Part shown: positions 12,654 to 24,798 of the stretch, piece after piece
Layout of the letters: each line of letters starts with the position of its first letter
Position numbering within the stretch: the stretch's first letter is position 1
Source: Brugia malayi
Taxonomy: Eukaryota; Nematoda; Chromadorea; Rhabditida; Onchocercidae
NCBI RefSeq assembly: GCF_000002995.4
Contig: NW_025062309.1
Location: 1-43,682, forward strand
Direction of reading: 5' to 3'
DNA length: 43,682 nt
The notes under the pieces: model-generated
What the model saw: the letters and a program-made list of their open reading frames with translations, nothing else
What the model was told of the DNA's origin: nothing
Database searches by the model: none
Made by a program: the position numbers and the translations under genes

Positions 12654-15248
12654 AAAAAAAACTTAATGTTTGAAAATAAACGTAAAGTATGCAACAGTTA
12701 TTGTCTTAAAAGTTTAATAAAAATAAATAAATAAAAGAAAAAAGGAAAAATAAATATTTAGAATGATAAATGCTTATTGATCATTTCTATTAGTATAATA
12801 TCTTATTGACAGCTTGCACATCGATTCGGACTATGTTCCCTATAGAATGTGTAATTTGAAATCCAAAGAATTTAACTTATTAAAAAAAAAGATTAAAAAA
12901 AAAAAAAAGATATTTTAAATAAATTAGCTATAAAAATATTTATAGAAAAAGAAAATCCTTTAATACTGAGTCATTCCAATTAATGTTTGAAGTAAAATTT
13001 AATGATATCTTTGCACTTAAACTAAAAAATTATTCGATGTTATTTTATTTAAGATTCTCTTTTCCATAATTAATAAAAGTTTACTCATAATAATGCATAT
13101 GACAGCATAAATGTCCATTCCTTTCGAAACATCTATCATAGAGAAGTATGGAACAAATTGAACATCTAACACAATTTTCATGACACCCAATCACATATCT
13201 GTAACAAATTACTTGAAAAACACCCAATCACATATCTACAACAAATTACTTGAAAGGTCACACCATCGTCACATTATCCCACGAATCAATATATTATAGC
13301 AATTCATCCGTCATTAACCAATAGCCAGTTAGTGTTCACTACTGTCGTCACATTGTCCAACCATATATTAACATGTTATCTCTATTATTATCAAAACAAT
13401 ATAATATATTATCTTCTTTCCTTCCTAAAATCCATCAAATTGTTTTCAAAGTTTGATCTAAGCATTTTAACAAATGTTTAATTAGACATGTTAGGAAAAA
13501 GACAACATATCAGAGCCAATGTATTGGAGAAATAAAAAAATAAAAGTTGAGAAAAGAACATGGTATGCCTTAATACCATAAAGTTTTATAGTAGCAGAAA
13601 TGATCCATTATTCTAAAAATCTTCAATTTATTTCAGTATCACTCCATTATTTGTAATCGAAAGCTTTTAACTGTCTGCAAAAATGAAAATTAAAATGTGT
13701 CAATATTTATAATTTATTATCATTATATTTATTTAAACAATATTGTTTCTATGTGCAAATCATGATCGTATCACTTGTTGCATGTTTACAATAATAACAA
13801 ATCATAGGTGCAATTGTACATCTGTACATTCAACATTAATTTAGCTCGATGAAACTGTCATCTCATTGTTGTTACCAACTATTAGTTATTCAGCTTTTTT
13901 CTAATGAAAGAAAAATGAATCAATACATGGCATTTGTTTAATATTGATTCTTTTTCATCTTTGTTTATTTATTCGTTTAATTTTTGTTTGCTTGTATTCT
14001 ATTTGATTATAAGAAAATATTGAAATTTAACTTAACATGAAAACATTTGTTTATTTATTTCCGATTTCTTTTTTGATGTTTTAAATTTTTTGAATCAGTT
14101 TTTGAACTTAAAAGAGAATTCATGCTTCATTCCGTGACACTTTTCCGATTGCAATATCTGATGTAATCGTTTCTGATTTATAGCTGATAGAATACTTAAT
14201 TCAAAATGAAACGAAAATTCAGTCTTTTTTTGATTTCGGAAACCTGAAATTTGATTTTGACTTGAGCGATCGTTGAAACTGATTTTTGAAACCAATAACA
14301 ATAGAAAAAAGGATTATAAGATTGTTACCACTGATTGTAATTATTAACACAGCTTGATAATTCTTATCTTCTAAATTAAGAAAACACTAAAACTAATTAA
14401 CACGAAGTTATTTATGTCAACTGCTATTTATTATGGAAGGTTTAAGTGACATAAATATAGTTAATTATTAAATATAGTTAAAATATTTAATTGTTTTCTG
14501 TTTGAATTTGACAATGGCATCTATAAGCCATTCTGTTCTACTAATGGTGATTTGACAGTCATGAAGATTAAGCATTCAAAAGATTATGATAACTTTTGTC
14601 ATCATTTAATCAGCTGATATTACTGATTAACCTATTGTTGAAACAATCTAACATAAAGTACGGTTAAGCGATCAATATTGCTCTGCTCATTTTGTTTATT
14701 ATGGATTCAAAATAAAAAAAGTGTAAAAGTCCACTGATTTAATTTTTCAAAAAAAGTCAAATTTATATTTGTTTCTCTGTCAGTTTTCTTTCACATAATA
14801 ATATTTACTCTTCATGTTCTTCTAATTAAATCGATGGACTTTTATTTAACTTTTTGAAAAATATCACTTAATCACTCACATCTCATTCATGATTTATTCC
14901 TCATTTTATCATTTCCTTCATGCCTATCTCACTATTATGATGTTTTTAACATCATAGAATGCATCACTTTTTCCATCTCCATTCTACTCCTCCCTTTGTT
15001 CTATTCTATTCCATTTTAATTTTATTCCATCATTTAATGCGCCATTTACTTTGCATCAAATAATTTGTAGCGTCGTGTTTTGCAAACAGCATGCGTCAAT
15101 AATATCAGTACATAGTATTGGAGTGCGGAGTGTATATATGTATATGTGTATGTTTATGCGTGTATATATATAGCAGCGTTGTACTCAAGAACTGAATGTA
15201 TTTTATCGATTTCTGATTTATATGTAATTGCATATGTATGCATGCATG
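12654..15248. other. AT-rich intergenic region
   Basis: No gene is supported. I see a 37-bp direct duplication (13184-13257, unit starting CACCCAATCACATATCT). There is also a weak inverted pair (14725-14744 against 14823-14842, 18 of 20 bases pairing around a GTCCATCGATTTAATT-like core). Open frames here, such as 14095-14301 on the minus strand, have low-complexity AT-rich composition and no splice or family support. Confidence 0.6.
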
Positions 15249-15290
15249 GGTGTGTGTGTGTGTATGTGCATGTATGTGTGTGTGTGTGTC
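15249..15290. repeat. TG/GT microsatellite
   Basis: Interrupted TG dinucleotide run about 380 bp upstream of the gene A start codon. Short open frames on both strands here come from the repeat. Confidence 0.85.
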
Positions 15291-15671
15291 TCTTTAAAAC
15301 TCTCTGCTTGGGAGAAATTGAATTGAAATTGAATAAAAATGAGAGGGAAGGAGTACGCTTGGAGGGGACGCTTGCTTGCGTTGGGTTTTATCGGAAATTG
15401 CTGTTCCCGTAGTGTTGCCTTCAATTGCTTCTCTCTATTATTTTGCTCTACCATTATTGAAAAATTTTAATTTCAGATATTGGTGGTCATTGGTCAATGC
15501 TATCATAGTTGATACTGTTGATGTTAATTCTTATGATGCGATTTATATTGAGTGAAACATGGCTTTTATAATATCAGCAAGATCGTTAGCGTTATATTAT
15601 TCAGTGTTTGCTTAATAATATATTTATTCATTTGATGCTTTAGGTTTAGAATTAACCGAAGGCTGACGATT

Positions 15672-18248
15672 ATGAACATGAATATGTTCAGTGATATTAA
15701 AGACGAGTTGCATGGTCAAGAACAGGACATGGCAGAAGCAACAGCCACAGCAAATACTCTTGCTGATATTTCCACTCTCATAACGCAGCAGAGTAAGAAT
15801 TACGGTGATTGTAGGCTTGGAATGACTGAATGCAATGAAAAAAGTTAGTTAATAATGTTAACATTAACTGTTATTTATAATTCTCAAATGTGGCATGATT
15901 ATTGTCATTTATAATTAATTCTCAGGACCAAGGCGTGGTCGTGTGGCAGAACATCCATGTTGGGAATTGGTGCAGCGAGTTGATGAGTATAACTGTATGA
16001 TTTGTAGAATATGCTCCAAGGTGGTAAAATGTTTGAATACCCGGAATGCAATGCAGCATTTTAACAGTTGTCATCCACAGGTGGGTTAACTGCTTTTTCC
16101 GAAACCCACGGAACAGAGGAAACTAGCTACTGAATAGTGAGTGAACTTGGTGCTAGTATTGGTTTCTTGAGAACACAGACGACTGGTTTTTTAAATATTG
16201 GAGAAGTGATTAAATAAACCTTTATAAATTTTGATATAAATGCATGTTATAAGTGGTTACAGATTGCTGTTGAACTTGATCAATCATGGCAAATGAAGTT
16301 GCAACTCAAAGCTGATTTCAATCGCATATCCACTGAAACCTCGTTATTTCGTAAGTCAGCTCTGTGATTTTGTTAGGAATGAAACATATGCTATTCAAAT
16401 ATAATTAATAAATTATATTGACTTAGCGGAATCATGGAATTGATGTGTTGATCCGCTTCATTGGTGAATTTATTAATTTAAACCTTATTTTTAGATAGAA
16501 ACATGTGGAAAAGGCGTGGTCGTTCAGCAGAACATCCTAGTTGGCGTTATTTCTGTCGAATTAATCGAAAGAGTTCTAATTGTAAACTGTGCGGTGTTCA
16601 TGTGGCATATGCATGCTCTGGAAATTTGATGAAACACTTAAAATCCAGGCATCTTGCAGAATTTGCTGTAACTCAGCGAGAATGGAAAGAAATTCTTAAG
16701 GTTATTTTTAAAGTAATGTCATTTTGTTGTAAGTGATTTGAGAAAATATCAGAATTTTTGTAGTATTAGGATTCTTTAAGTATTAATGAAGACGGGAAAT
16801 GTTGTCGTTTGATTATTTTTTACAAAAAGATTTGTATATAAATAAGAAATCCATTGATTCTGTCACATGCTTTCATTTATTGGATTACTTTTTTCCAAGT
16901 CGACTATACGACCATATTTATTAGTTCTAGAGAAAGAAACAGCTTTGCGAATTACGGCTAAAAGTAAGTTCGAATGCATCAGGATCTGAAGAACAGTCAC
17001 CATCAAATTTCTTATCTTATGATTATGAAGATGAACAGGATGAGGGCTTAGTTGGAGATGGTAGCGAAGGAGAGGAAGACGGTAAGTTATTGAAATTATT
17101 CCCGGATAAATTAGAGGCAAGAATGATGTATTTCTCATTCCTGTTAAGAATCGATTTACTTTTTTCCTCATTTTTGTTATTATTTTCAGGTAACGTAGAA
17201 CTTTTCGAGCAGAGCAGTGGGAATGATAATGATGGTTCAGCGTCAAATGGTATCATTTCCGCCTATTACATTTACTAAAATCTTTTTCTTTTTAGGAGTC
17301 AGGATGAAAGCGCTATCGATTCGTTTTTATCATAGAATCTGCTGTTTTCATTTATAAAATTCTATTAATTTAGGTTTTTAAATTTTATCTTTTTAGAGGC
17401 TGATTCGAAGTTGGATGATTTTGATAGTCAGACAACTACTGAGCAACACGACACAACACATGAACCTTCCATTGCGGGTGATACAAACATAACCGATGTT
17501 AGTGAAACAGCAAACAAGATTTTGCAGTCAATTGGATTTTCATCTAATCCACCTAAATCACCTTCACCTGTCAGTATTTATCTTAGTTTTTTTTTTGTCT
17601 TTTTGAAATATCGCATCGTCTGTTATATGATAAATTTTATATGATTTCTATTCCAAACACATCCATTATTTTTGTTTTCTTTTTGTAACTTTACTAAACA
17701 TTCGATTAAGTATTGGCATTAAAGTTCGTTAGAGTTATCAAAAGTTACTAGAATTAAATACACCATGTAAAAGGAAGTTTTTTATTAAACTTTCAGGGTT
17801 TGCAACAAGGGCCACGGCTTTCACAGACCTCTTTGGGTACAAAAAATGACACATTTAGAAGACGTATCACCTTTTTCGGTAATTTGTATAGTTTTCTGTG
17901 GGTTTGATTTTTCATGATTTGTTTGTTAAATAAGTGAGGATCAAAGTTGCCTTTCTCCTAAGAAGATAGTTAAAAGAAATTAGTAGTAGATTTTCATAGA
18001 AAAAACAGATGGAAGAGATTAGGCTGCAGTGTTTGATTTTCTTGAAATATAAATACTTTTTATCCAATTTCTATTCAAACCTATCGAGTATTGTTTCTTC
18101 AGTAAACGGATTAACGGAAGATTTGGTATCATTCCCAATGGAAAAATCTTTGTTATGTATGCGTCAAATCCGAAAATATATGGATGAAAAGTTGATTGGA
18201 CTGGAAGGAACTATACAAAATTCGGAAGTAGATACTAATGTTACTTAA
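15672..18248 (+). CDS. Gene A: double BED-type zinc-finger protein
   Basis: Nine exons join in frame: 15672-15843, 15926-16080, 16263-16350, 16495-16700, 16931-17081, 17190-17249, 17397-17569, 17797-17878 and 18103-18248. All junctions are GT-AG with matching phases, giving 410 aa. Residues 20-40 form an alanine-rich helix (ATATANTLADIS). BED finger 1 (about 58-109) has AEHPCWE, CMICRIC and a final HFNSCH. BED finger 2 (about 142-195) has AEHPSWRYF, NCKLC and HLKSRH. An acidic, Ser/Thr-rich region follows. The last exon carries a conserved helix (GLTEDLVSFPMEKSLLCM then IRKYMDE). BED fingers bind DNA and are known from chromatin proteins and hAT-transposase-derived proteins; no transposase catalytic domain is visible. 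A nuclear DNA-binding role is inferred. The start is the first ATG of the exon, after a possible acceptor (TTTAG at 15649) that might receive a spliced leader. The gene is tandem with paralogue B and carries no lesions. Confidence 0.9.
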
Positions 18249-19467
18249 TAGTCATTCTTTAATGAAATCACATGTGATGTAGCTGTAATTTGTATGTTAA
18301 ATACTTAATTTATTCTTGAATTCATTCGAAATAATTTAGTCCTTACTAATTTTGTATATATGTCTGTTGCCTTTTTCGGACACAAGAAAAGTTGGAGTAA
18401 GGAATTCTGGTTAGAGAACTGATTAGGAACACAAAATTGTAAATGAACTTTTGAAAAGTGATAGTATCATTAATAATATTGTATGAGTCTCTGTGACAGT
18501 TCAGTTAAGCATTTTTGATAATATTATTATTTTGTGGAAACTTGCATTGTTTATGATAGTATTGCATGGTGCCTGATTATGCTGTCTTTTGAACGGTTTT
18601 CACTTAATTACATCTAATAATTCTTAAAGAAATGATTGTAGTCAAATATCAAAAGGGAGCTTTCTTATCCTTTAATCGCGGTATTGTTTCAAGTTGATTA
18701 ATAGTGAGATGTTGTAAATATGGCATGTTACACATACCATACCTCAAATATACTTCATATTTTCTTCGTATTTGTTGTAATTTAACTTTTTTTTCTCAAC
18801 GATCGAAATTTTGTTTAAACTTCGTGGCATTCAAGATCGTATGGATTTTTGAATTTATGTAATCCAGTTTCCTCCGTCGAATCTATTTTTCTGTTGTAGC
18901 TAAAGTTTTTGGTTTTTGTTGTAATGCTTGAAATGTGCAAAAATTGGAGCCGGAATGATATCACTTTTGTTTGATAATAGTTTTAAATTATGACTGTAAG
19001 AGTGTGTATCAAATTTCAAATTATTAGTGCACGAAATAGAGAGGAATGATGAGCGCTTTTCTTGGGTAGTGAGATGATCTCCGTGGTTTTTTATCAATTG
19101 TGGGTATTTCTTATCGAAACCTTTTGGGCAATTTATGAATGCAGCTCCCATTGTGCCTAAGAGGCTAGATCTAATGTTGGAGTGCAGGTTTTCACATTGA
19201 CTAACCATTTGGGCCGCAATTATGAGTGTGCTTTTATTGGTTCAGGTTTCGGGTTGTTACATTGCATGTCTCTAGTCTCGTGTCATAATTATTTTCCGTC
19301 ACTAATAGGAACGAAACGTGGTTCTCAGTGCTGCGGCATTTCTTACCTCAGTCCCTTTATTTTCCAGAAAACATAGGTTGTTATCTCGATCGCAATGCTA
19401 ACTGTACAAAGGTCCTCATAAAATAGCAACGATAATTCTTGCCCGCTAAAGTATTTGAAACTGTTTG
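18249..19467. other. Intergenic region between BED genes A and B
   Basis: This stretch holds the 3' flank of gene A and the 5' flank of gene B. A good acceptor (TTTCCAG ending at 19367) about 100 bp before the gene B start codon could mark a spliced 5' UTR or a trans-splice site. The part nearest gene B (about 19100-19460) is visibly less AT-rich than the rest. A 102-codon minus-strand frame at 18900-19208 has no recognisable features. Confidence 0.5.
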
Positions 19468-22400
19468 ATGGATCTTGGTCCGAATAGTTTCACGTCGCAA
19501 CAACGAAACATTGATTCTTCTGCATTTATCATCAAACGAGACTCAGAGAAAACATTCGCATTAGTGGAGGCGACGGCGACTGCCAGTGCTTTGGCAGATA
19601 TATCAGCTATAATATCACAGCAGTTTACCAGTCAAGGCGATAATTCTGAAGATGGTTGGTTGCCATTATTCCAGCAATTGTAATTGTTCATTTTATTTTT
19701 ACGCATTTGTAGTATCTTCGGACAGAGATCCAACTAGCCAACTGACATTTAATTTATTCCTTTATTATTATCTCGATTCTATGATTATTTTACGTACAGC
19801 TTATCCTTAAGCAATTTAAAATAAAAAATAAATCCTTTTTTGTTTGAAACCCTTGATTTAAAGTTGAAACGCTTTCTTCTTCTTTTTTGTCTTTTGCGAA
19901 TGCTTTTTTTTTTTTACTTTTGGAGTTAATACCTTGAGGTTTTCTATTAATGGAGTACATATAGCAAAAAGATATTGCCTGCAGTATTTTTTCAATACCA
20001 TCCACTATTTTCATAGCACTAAATGACTGATTATCTGCAAATCAGAAATTCCAGGAACTGCCCATAATTCAGATCATCCATGCTGGGATTACATACATAA
20101 ATCTGACGATCTCGATTCTATAGTTTGTCGTGTCTGTGCACAACTGATTAAACCCATCGATCTTCAAAAGGCCATGGATCATTTTACAAGTTGTCATCCT
20201 CAGGTATACTTTTTATCTTTTATTATCATATCGAAAATTGGAGAACAGAGAGAAATGAAAGAGCTGACTGATACATATCTCAAATTAAAATAAGGGTTTG
20301 GCATAATGCTTTGATCATCTCTTTTTCTCTTGATCTCTCTGGGATTATTGCAGAGCGTTTATATCTTTATATCTGTTCCTGTATGAATTAAATATGCGTA
20401 AAAAATATGAATGGTATCAAAAAACAATTTATGAGGTGCAGTGAAGTATGTACTTACATTCATAAGTTGTTGACTACAATGTTTTCTTTACTAAGAACGG
20501 ATTGAAATTTTCAGCAGAAAAATAAAAAGCTTACAGTCATTGTTATAATGGGATGAACTATTAAATACAATTATAATTTCAACAATTTTTTGCTCAATCT
20601 AAATATTTTATCTCTCTTTAAAAATTTTTAGGCTTGCTGTAAATTGCTCGCTCCAACTAAAAATATTGCTCCATGCTAAAATTTCCTAACTCACCAACTT
20701 CTGATAGGAGTAATTACATTCTTCAGATCGCTGCTGAATTTGAACAGACGTGGCAGATGAAATTACAGCTAAAATCATCCGTTAATCGGGCAGCCGATGA
20801 GCCATTATCATCCAAGGAAGGTACCGAAAGACGAGGCGGGCATGGAACTGAGCATCCATGTTGGCGCTATTTCACCCGTAATCGAAAAAGCGCTGATTGT
20901 AGAATGTGCGGTGCACATGTTGCGTACGCTTGTTCTGGAAATCTTATGAGGCATCTAAGATCGAGGCATATCTCTGAATCTGTAATTACTCAGAAGGAGT
21001 GGGAAGAAATTCAAAAAGTTTTTTTTTCTTTTTCATTTATTAAGCATATATGAAATGATCAGTGGAGTGATGCTTTTCTTATCAGTCCAAATTTATTAAA
21101 TGTTCTTAAGCTTTTCCGCATATGTGATAATTTTATTGTTATCTACAAGATTTGGGGAAAAAAAAATTATAAAATTTTTCTTCATACCTCTGAATAATAA
21201 TCAACTAGATCTAAAATTTAGCTTTTTTCTTTATTTCTTCTCTATTGAAGTATTTTTTGGTTAGTATGCGTTTTATTTTGACGGATAGTAGTAATTTTGC
21301 AGCTTCCTGAACGCTGCTCAAATATTGGCAGAATGTCTAATTTTTTCCAGCAGTCATGAGTTATGACCCATTATTTTTATATTGTTTAAATGCTTATAGA
21401 GTTTGTGTTTCTAGTTTACCTGAATGATGAGATGACTTTATTCAATCGGCTATTCTCAGAAAAACTAGTTTTCTGAATGAATTATTTGTACCATTTGCAA
21501 ACCATTTGCAACGAGATTTTATTATTCAGAGGAAAAAACAGTTGTGTGAACTAAGGATGATGGCTACTGCAAATGCCTGTGGTTCAGAAGAACAGCCTCA
21601 TTCAAACACCGTTTCATATACTTATGTCGATGAAGAACAGGATGGAAGTATGGGGGGGGCTGGAGAAGAGTATGATGGTGTGTACAGTTTGTATATATTT
21701 CGAGAAAAGCAAAAGCCAGTAATATGATTTGCAGTTTATTTTTCTGATCTAGTTTTAGGAATTGTTGAGAGTGATGAGCAGAGGTATAGGAAAGAAAGCA
21801 GTGTTTCCTCATCAATTGGTATGTCTTCCTGTAAGTTTTGTTCTCTCTCAGTTATATATTTAGGGATAAGGAAATTTGCCTTCAAGTATTTTTTGTTTCA
21901 CACTTCTTATGTTTATATGGTAAACGAACTGGAAGAGCTATTTAAGAATTGTGGCAGTTTCATAAGTGGTTAGTTTGTGTATAATGTTAAAGTATAAGAA
22001 TTAGGCATTTACAAAGATATACTTCTATTTCTCTTTTTTCTGCGATATCTTATTTAAGGATACAAATGCATAGTTAGGTATGGTTTTAATTTTCATTGAC
22101 AGTACTACATAGTTTCAAGTAAAGATTTTGTTTTTTTTTTTTCTTTTTTGCTGTTGTCTTAACTGTGAAACATTCGAACTAGATATATCAAAAACGTTTT
22201 TTCAGCAAATGATGTAAAAGCAAATGGACGCAATGATGTTGCTGGTAGGAATACACAAGTATTTTCTGGCGTGCACAACCCATCGTTTGAAGGAATATCC
22301 CCGGTATGTTTTTAAAATTTCAAGTGTTCCCATTTTTATGAATTTCCTCATTTATGTAATAAGTTGTGAATCACTGGTATTTAATGCCGTTACAGAAACA

Positions 22401-22715
22401 TCAAAATTCGGGTCCTATGACTGGCGGTGTTCGTTCTCGGACCTTTAGTACTGGAAGAAGTGCAGCTTTTCAAAAGCGCATAAATTCTTTTGGTAAGTCA
22501 TTTTATAAAATAGGACTTTGCATTTTCCAATTCATTTTCAGGCAAGATTTGCATTCTTTTATGTTCCAGTTAGCGGACTTACGGAAGAATTGTTGTCATT
22601 CCCAATGCAGAAGTCATTAATCTGCATGCAACGAATCAGGAAATTTATGGATGAACAACTGCTGGAATTGGATGAAGTTACTCAAATTTTCGAAGATGAT
22701 GCTGGGATATCATAA
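19468..22715 (+). CDS. Gene B: double BED-type zinc-finger protein, paralogue of A
   Basis: Eight exons join in frame: 19468-19654, 20046-20203, 20727-21017, 21530-21677, 21759-21818, 22206-22303, 22396-22492 and 22570-22715 (394 aa). The layout matches gene A exon by exon, with the same phases. Exon 3 is the exception: it corresponds to A exons 3 and 4 fused without an intron. Residues 35-55 carry EATATASALADIS. BED finger 1 has DHPCWDY, VCRVC and HFTSCH. BED finger 2 has TEHPCWRYF, DCRMC and HLRSRH. RKKQLCELR starts the acidic region. The C-terminal helix reads GLTEELLSFPMQKSLICM then IRKFMDE. Middle exons 6-8 are strongly diverged from A. The exon 3 donor is weak (AAA followed by GTTTTTTTT). 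A possible poly(A) signal AATAAA lies at 22962. The start is ATG at 19468; a TTG just before it is unlikely to be used. Probably a nuclear DNA-binding protein. Confidence 0.9.
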
Positions 22716-24592
22716 CAGTAAAGGCATTTATACTCGATTTGAAAGCGTTGTTTTTTTATAAAAGAAGCTCAGTTAAAATTAATTCTTTATATCAGTTTTA
22801 TATTACATTTTGCATAACACTGGATAGCTGATCTTAGATAGTATTATCATGGTAGTGTATGAATGATATTAAACATGGTTGGATGACATCTTTTTATCTT
22901 ATTATTTGGCGTTCGAATCTGAATATCTGGAATTTTGAGTTAAGAAGGCAAGAGATTATGAAATAAATAGTTTCAGCATTGGTTGTAAATTACAACATAT
23001 TAAAAATGTATTGAAAAAGTAAGATGATATTTGAATTCTTTCATTGAGGCCATTATAGGTATCAAATATGGATTGAATGATAAATTTCATCTAGTTTGCC
23101 ATTAATTACATCAAACCTTCAAGAAATTCTCTGAATGACAGATTTTGTATTTTTCTGAATGTTGCAGTCTTTTATCCTGTGCTAGTCGTTTTTTTTTTTC
23201 CTTTTTTAGATTAGATTTTTTAATAATGGGCCGTTTGAGTTGTTTTTCTGCAGTTCTTGTAACATCGGGAGTTCCAGTTTTTTATTGAATAATATTTGTC
23301 TCTGTTTGTAGATATCCTCTGAATTCTGAACTGCGTCCGAATTTATATATAATTACTTTTCTTTTGCTGTAATACTACATTTGTTCGGTTGTTTAAATGA
23401 AGTAAAAAAGTTCCTTATGATAGTGTTTGCGAGATATTGGGTTGACGAAGTAAGATTTAGGTTTGCTATTGCAGTATTTTAGCAGAATGAAGCTTGAAAG
23501 AGACATTTAATGTAATATTAGTATGATGAGAAACGAAAAGCGTCAAAATTTTTTAAAATAAATGAATGTAAGGATTAAACATATGATAAGTTCTCTTAAT
23601 ACCAACTTGATAGTATTGTTAGATTTCGGGGTTATCCACATCTTTTAAGGGATATTGGAAATTTATTAAGTTGCTTCTTAGTTTGAAGTTTGATTAATAT
23701 GCACTTTACACTGTTATATCTTATGAGATTGAAGAGTAATATTTGAAGCTAAATGAGATAATTGAAATAAGCTCTGACAAACAAATGAATGAATTTGAGA
23801 TGGGATGTATTCCCGAAGAAATGATGAAGTATATAACAACATTCTTGAAGTATTAATTAACATGTCGTTCTTCTTACGCGGCATTATTTGCCCTACAATT
23901 ATTTACAGTATAAGTAATAAATAATAAAAAAATTCTTTGGTTATTCCTAAAACATCACAGAGAAATTTTTCTGACTATATGTTTTGGCACTCAAAACCAT
24001 TTATATTTTATTTCGCTTTTCCTTTAATTTTCTTTTTAATATTAACTTTTGCTTTATCACAAAATTTGAGTTTAAATTCAAATCTAAATTGATGCAAATT
24101 TTATGTAGACTTAAATATAAGTATATTCTATCTGTAAATGAAGCGATTCAAAGGAGAATTGGAGGAAGTGAGAGGGAGAGAAAGAGGAAGAGAGAGAGAA
24201 TCTATTGTCCTTTTCAATTTCTTCTAAACAAAAAAGTAAAAATAATGTATAATTCCGGAATTTTGAGATTTGGATTTTAAATGTTTTTTTTGATTGTAAA
24301 TGTTCAAAGTTAGAACCATTTCTTTTAAAGATTTCAATTCGAATGCAAAGAAAAGAAAAGTTGCAAATAGAAAATTCACATACCAAGCTCATTAGATTGC
24401 ATTTTTTTTTTCAGGTGTCTTCAATTTCCGGACATTATTTAATTTTAAAATGCGACAGCTTAACCATCTCAAACCATCATCTTTGGTCTTTTTTTTTTCC
24501 TTTTTTTTTTATATCGATTTAAAATTTGAATTTTTGAAAGTAACGAATCTTCGTACAATTTGATTTTCGTACACAGAAGTGTTACATTAAAT
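22716..24592. other. AT-rich intergenic region downstream of gene B
   Basis: It holds the gene B 3' flank and then AT-rich sequence with a GA-rich run at about 24160-24202. A second GA-rich run lies at about 25037-25065, inside an intron of the next gene. No coding exon with good splice sites is recognised. The open frames at 23984-24392 are low-complexity. Confidence 0.5.
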
Positions 24593-24798
24593 TATGCGCA
24601 ATGTAAAGGTATTTATCATTATATATGCTGTTTCTTTGTAGCGATAAGTTTAATTCTTATTATTCAAAATTTAAAAAAAATTATAAAGTATTAATTATTT
24701 GTTGACAACTGATACAAGGATTAATTCAAGTGTTAAATAAATAACATATGACATTTTAGAAATGTCGCTTAAGTATCATAAAACGTGAGGTTCGTCAG

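Noticed and set aside
15146..15454. Overlapping frames on both strands upstream of gene A
   Set aside because: They cover a TG microsatellite, and their composition follows the repeat.
16863..17278. Open frames of 62-127 codons overlapping gene A exons 5-6
   Set aside because: They overlap well-supported gene A exons and introns in other frames and have no family features.
18900..19208. 102-codon minus-strand frame between the BED genes
   Set aside because: No recognisable motif, splice site or homology; it lies in the presumed promoter side of gene B. It cannot be excluded without RNA data.
22366..22620. Separate 84-codon frame in gene B
   Set aside because: It is an out-of-frame shadow of gene B exons 8-9.
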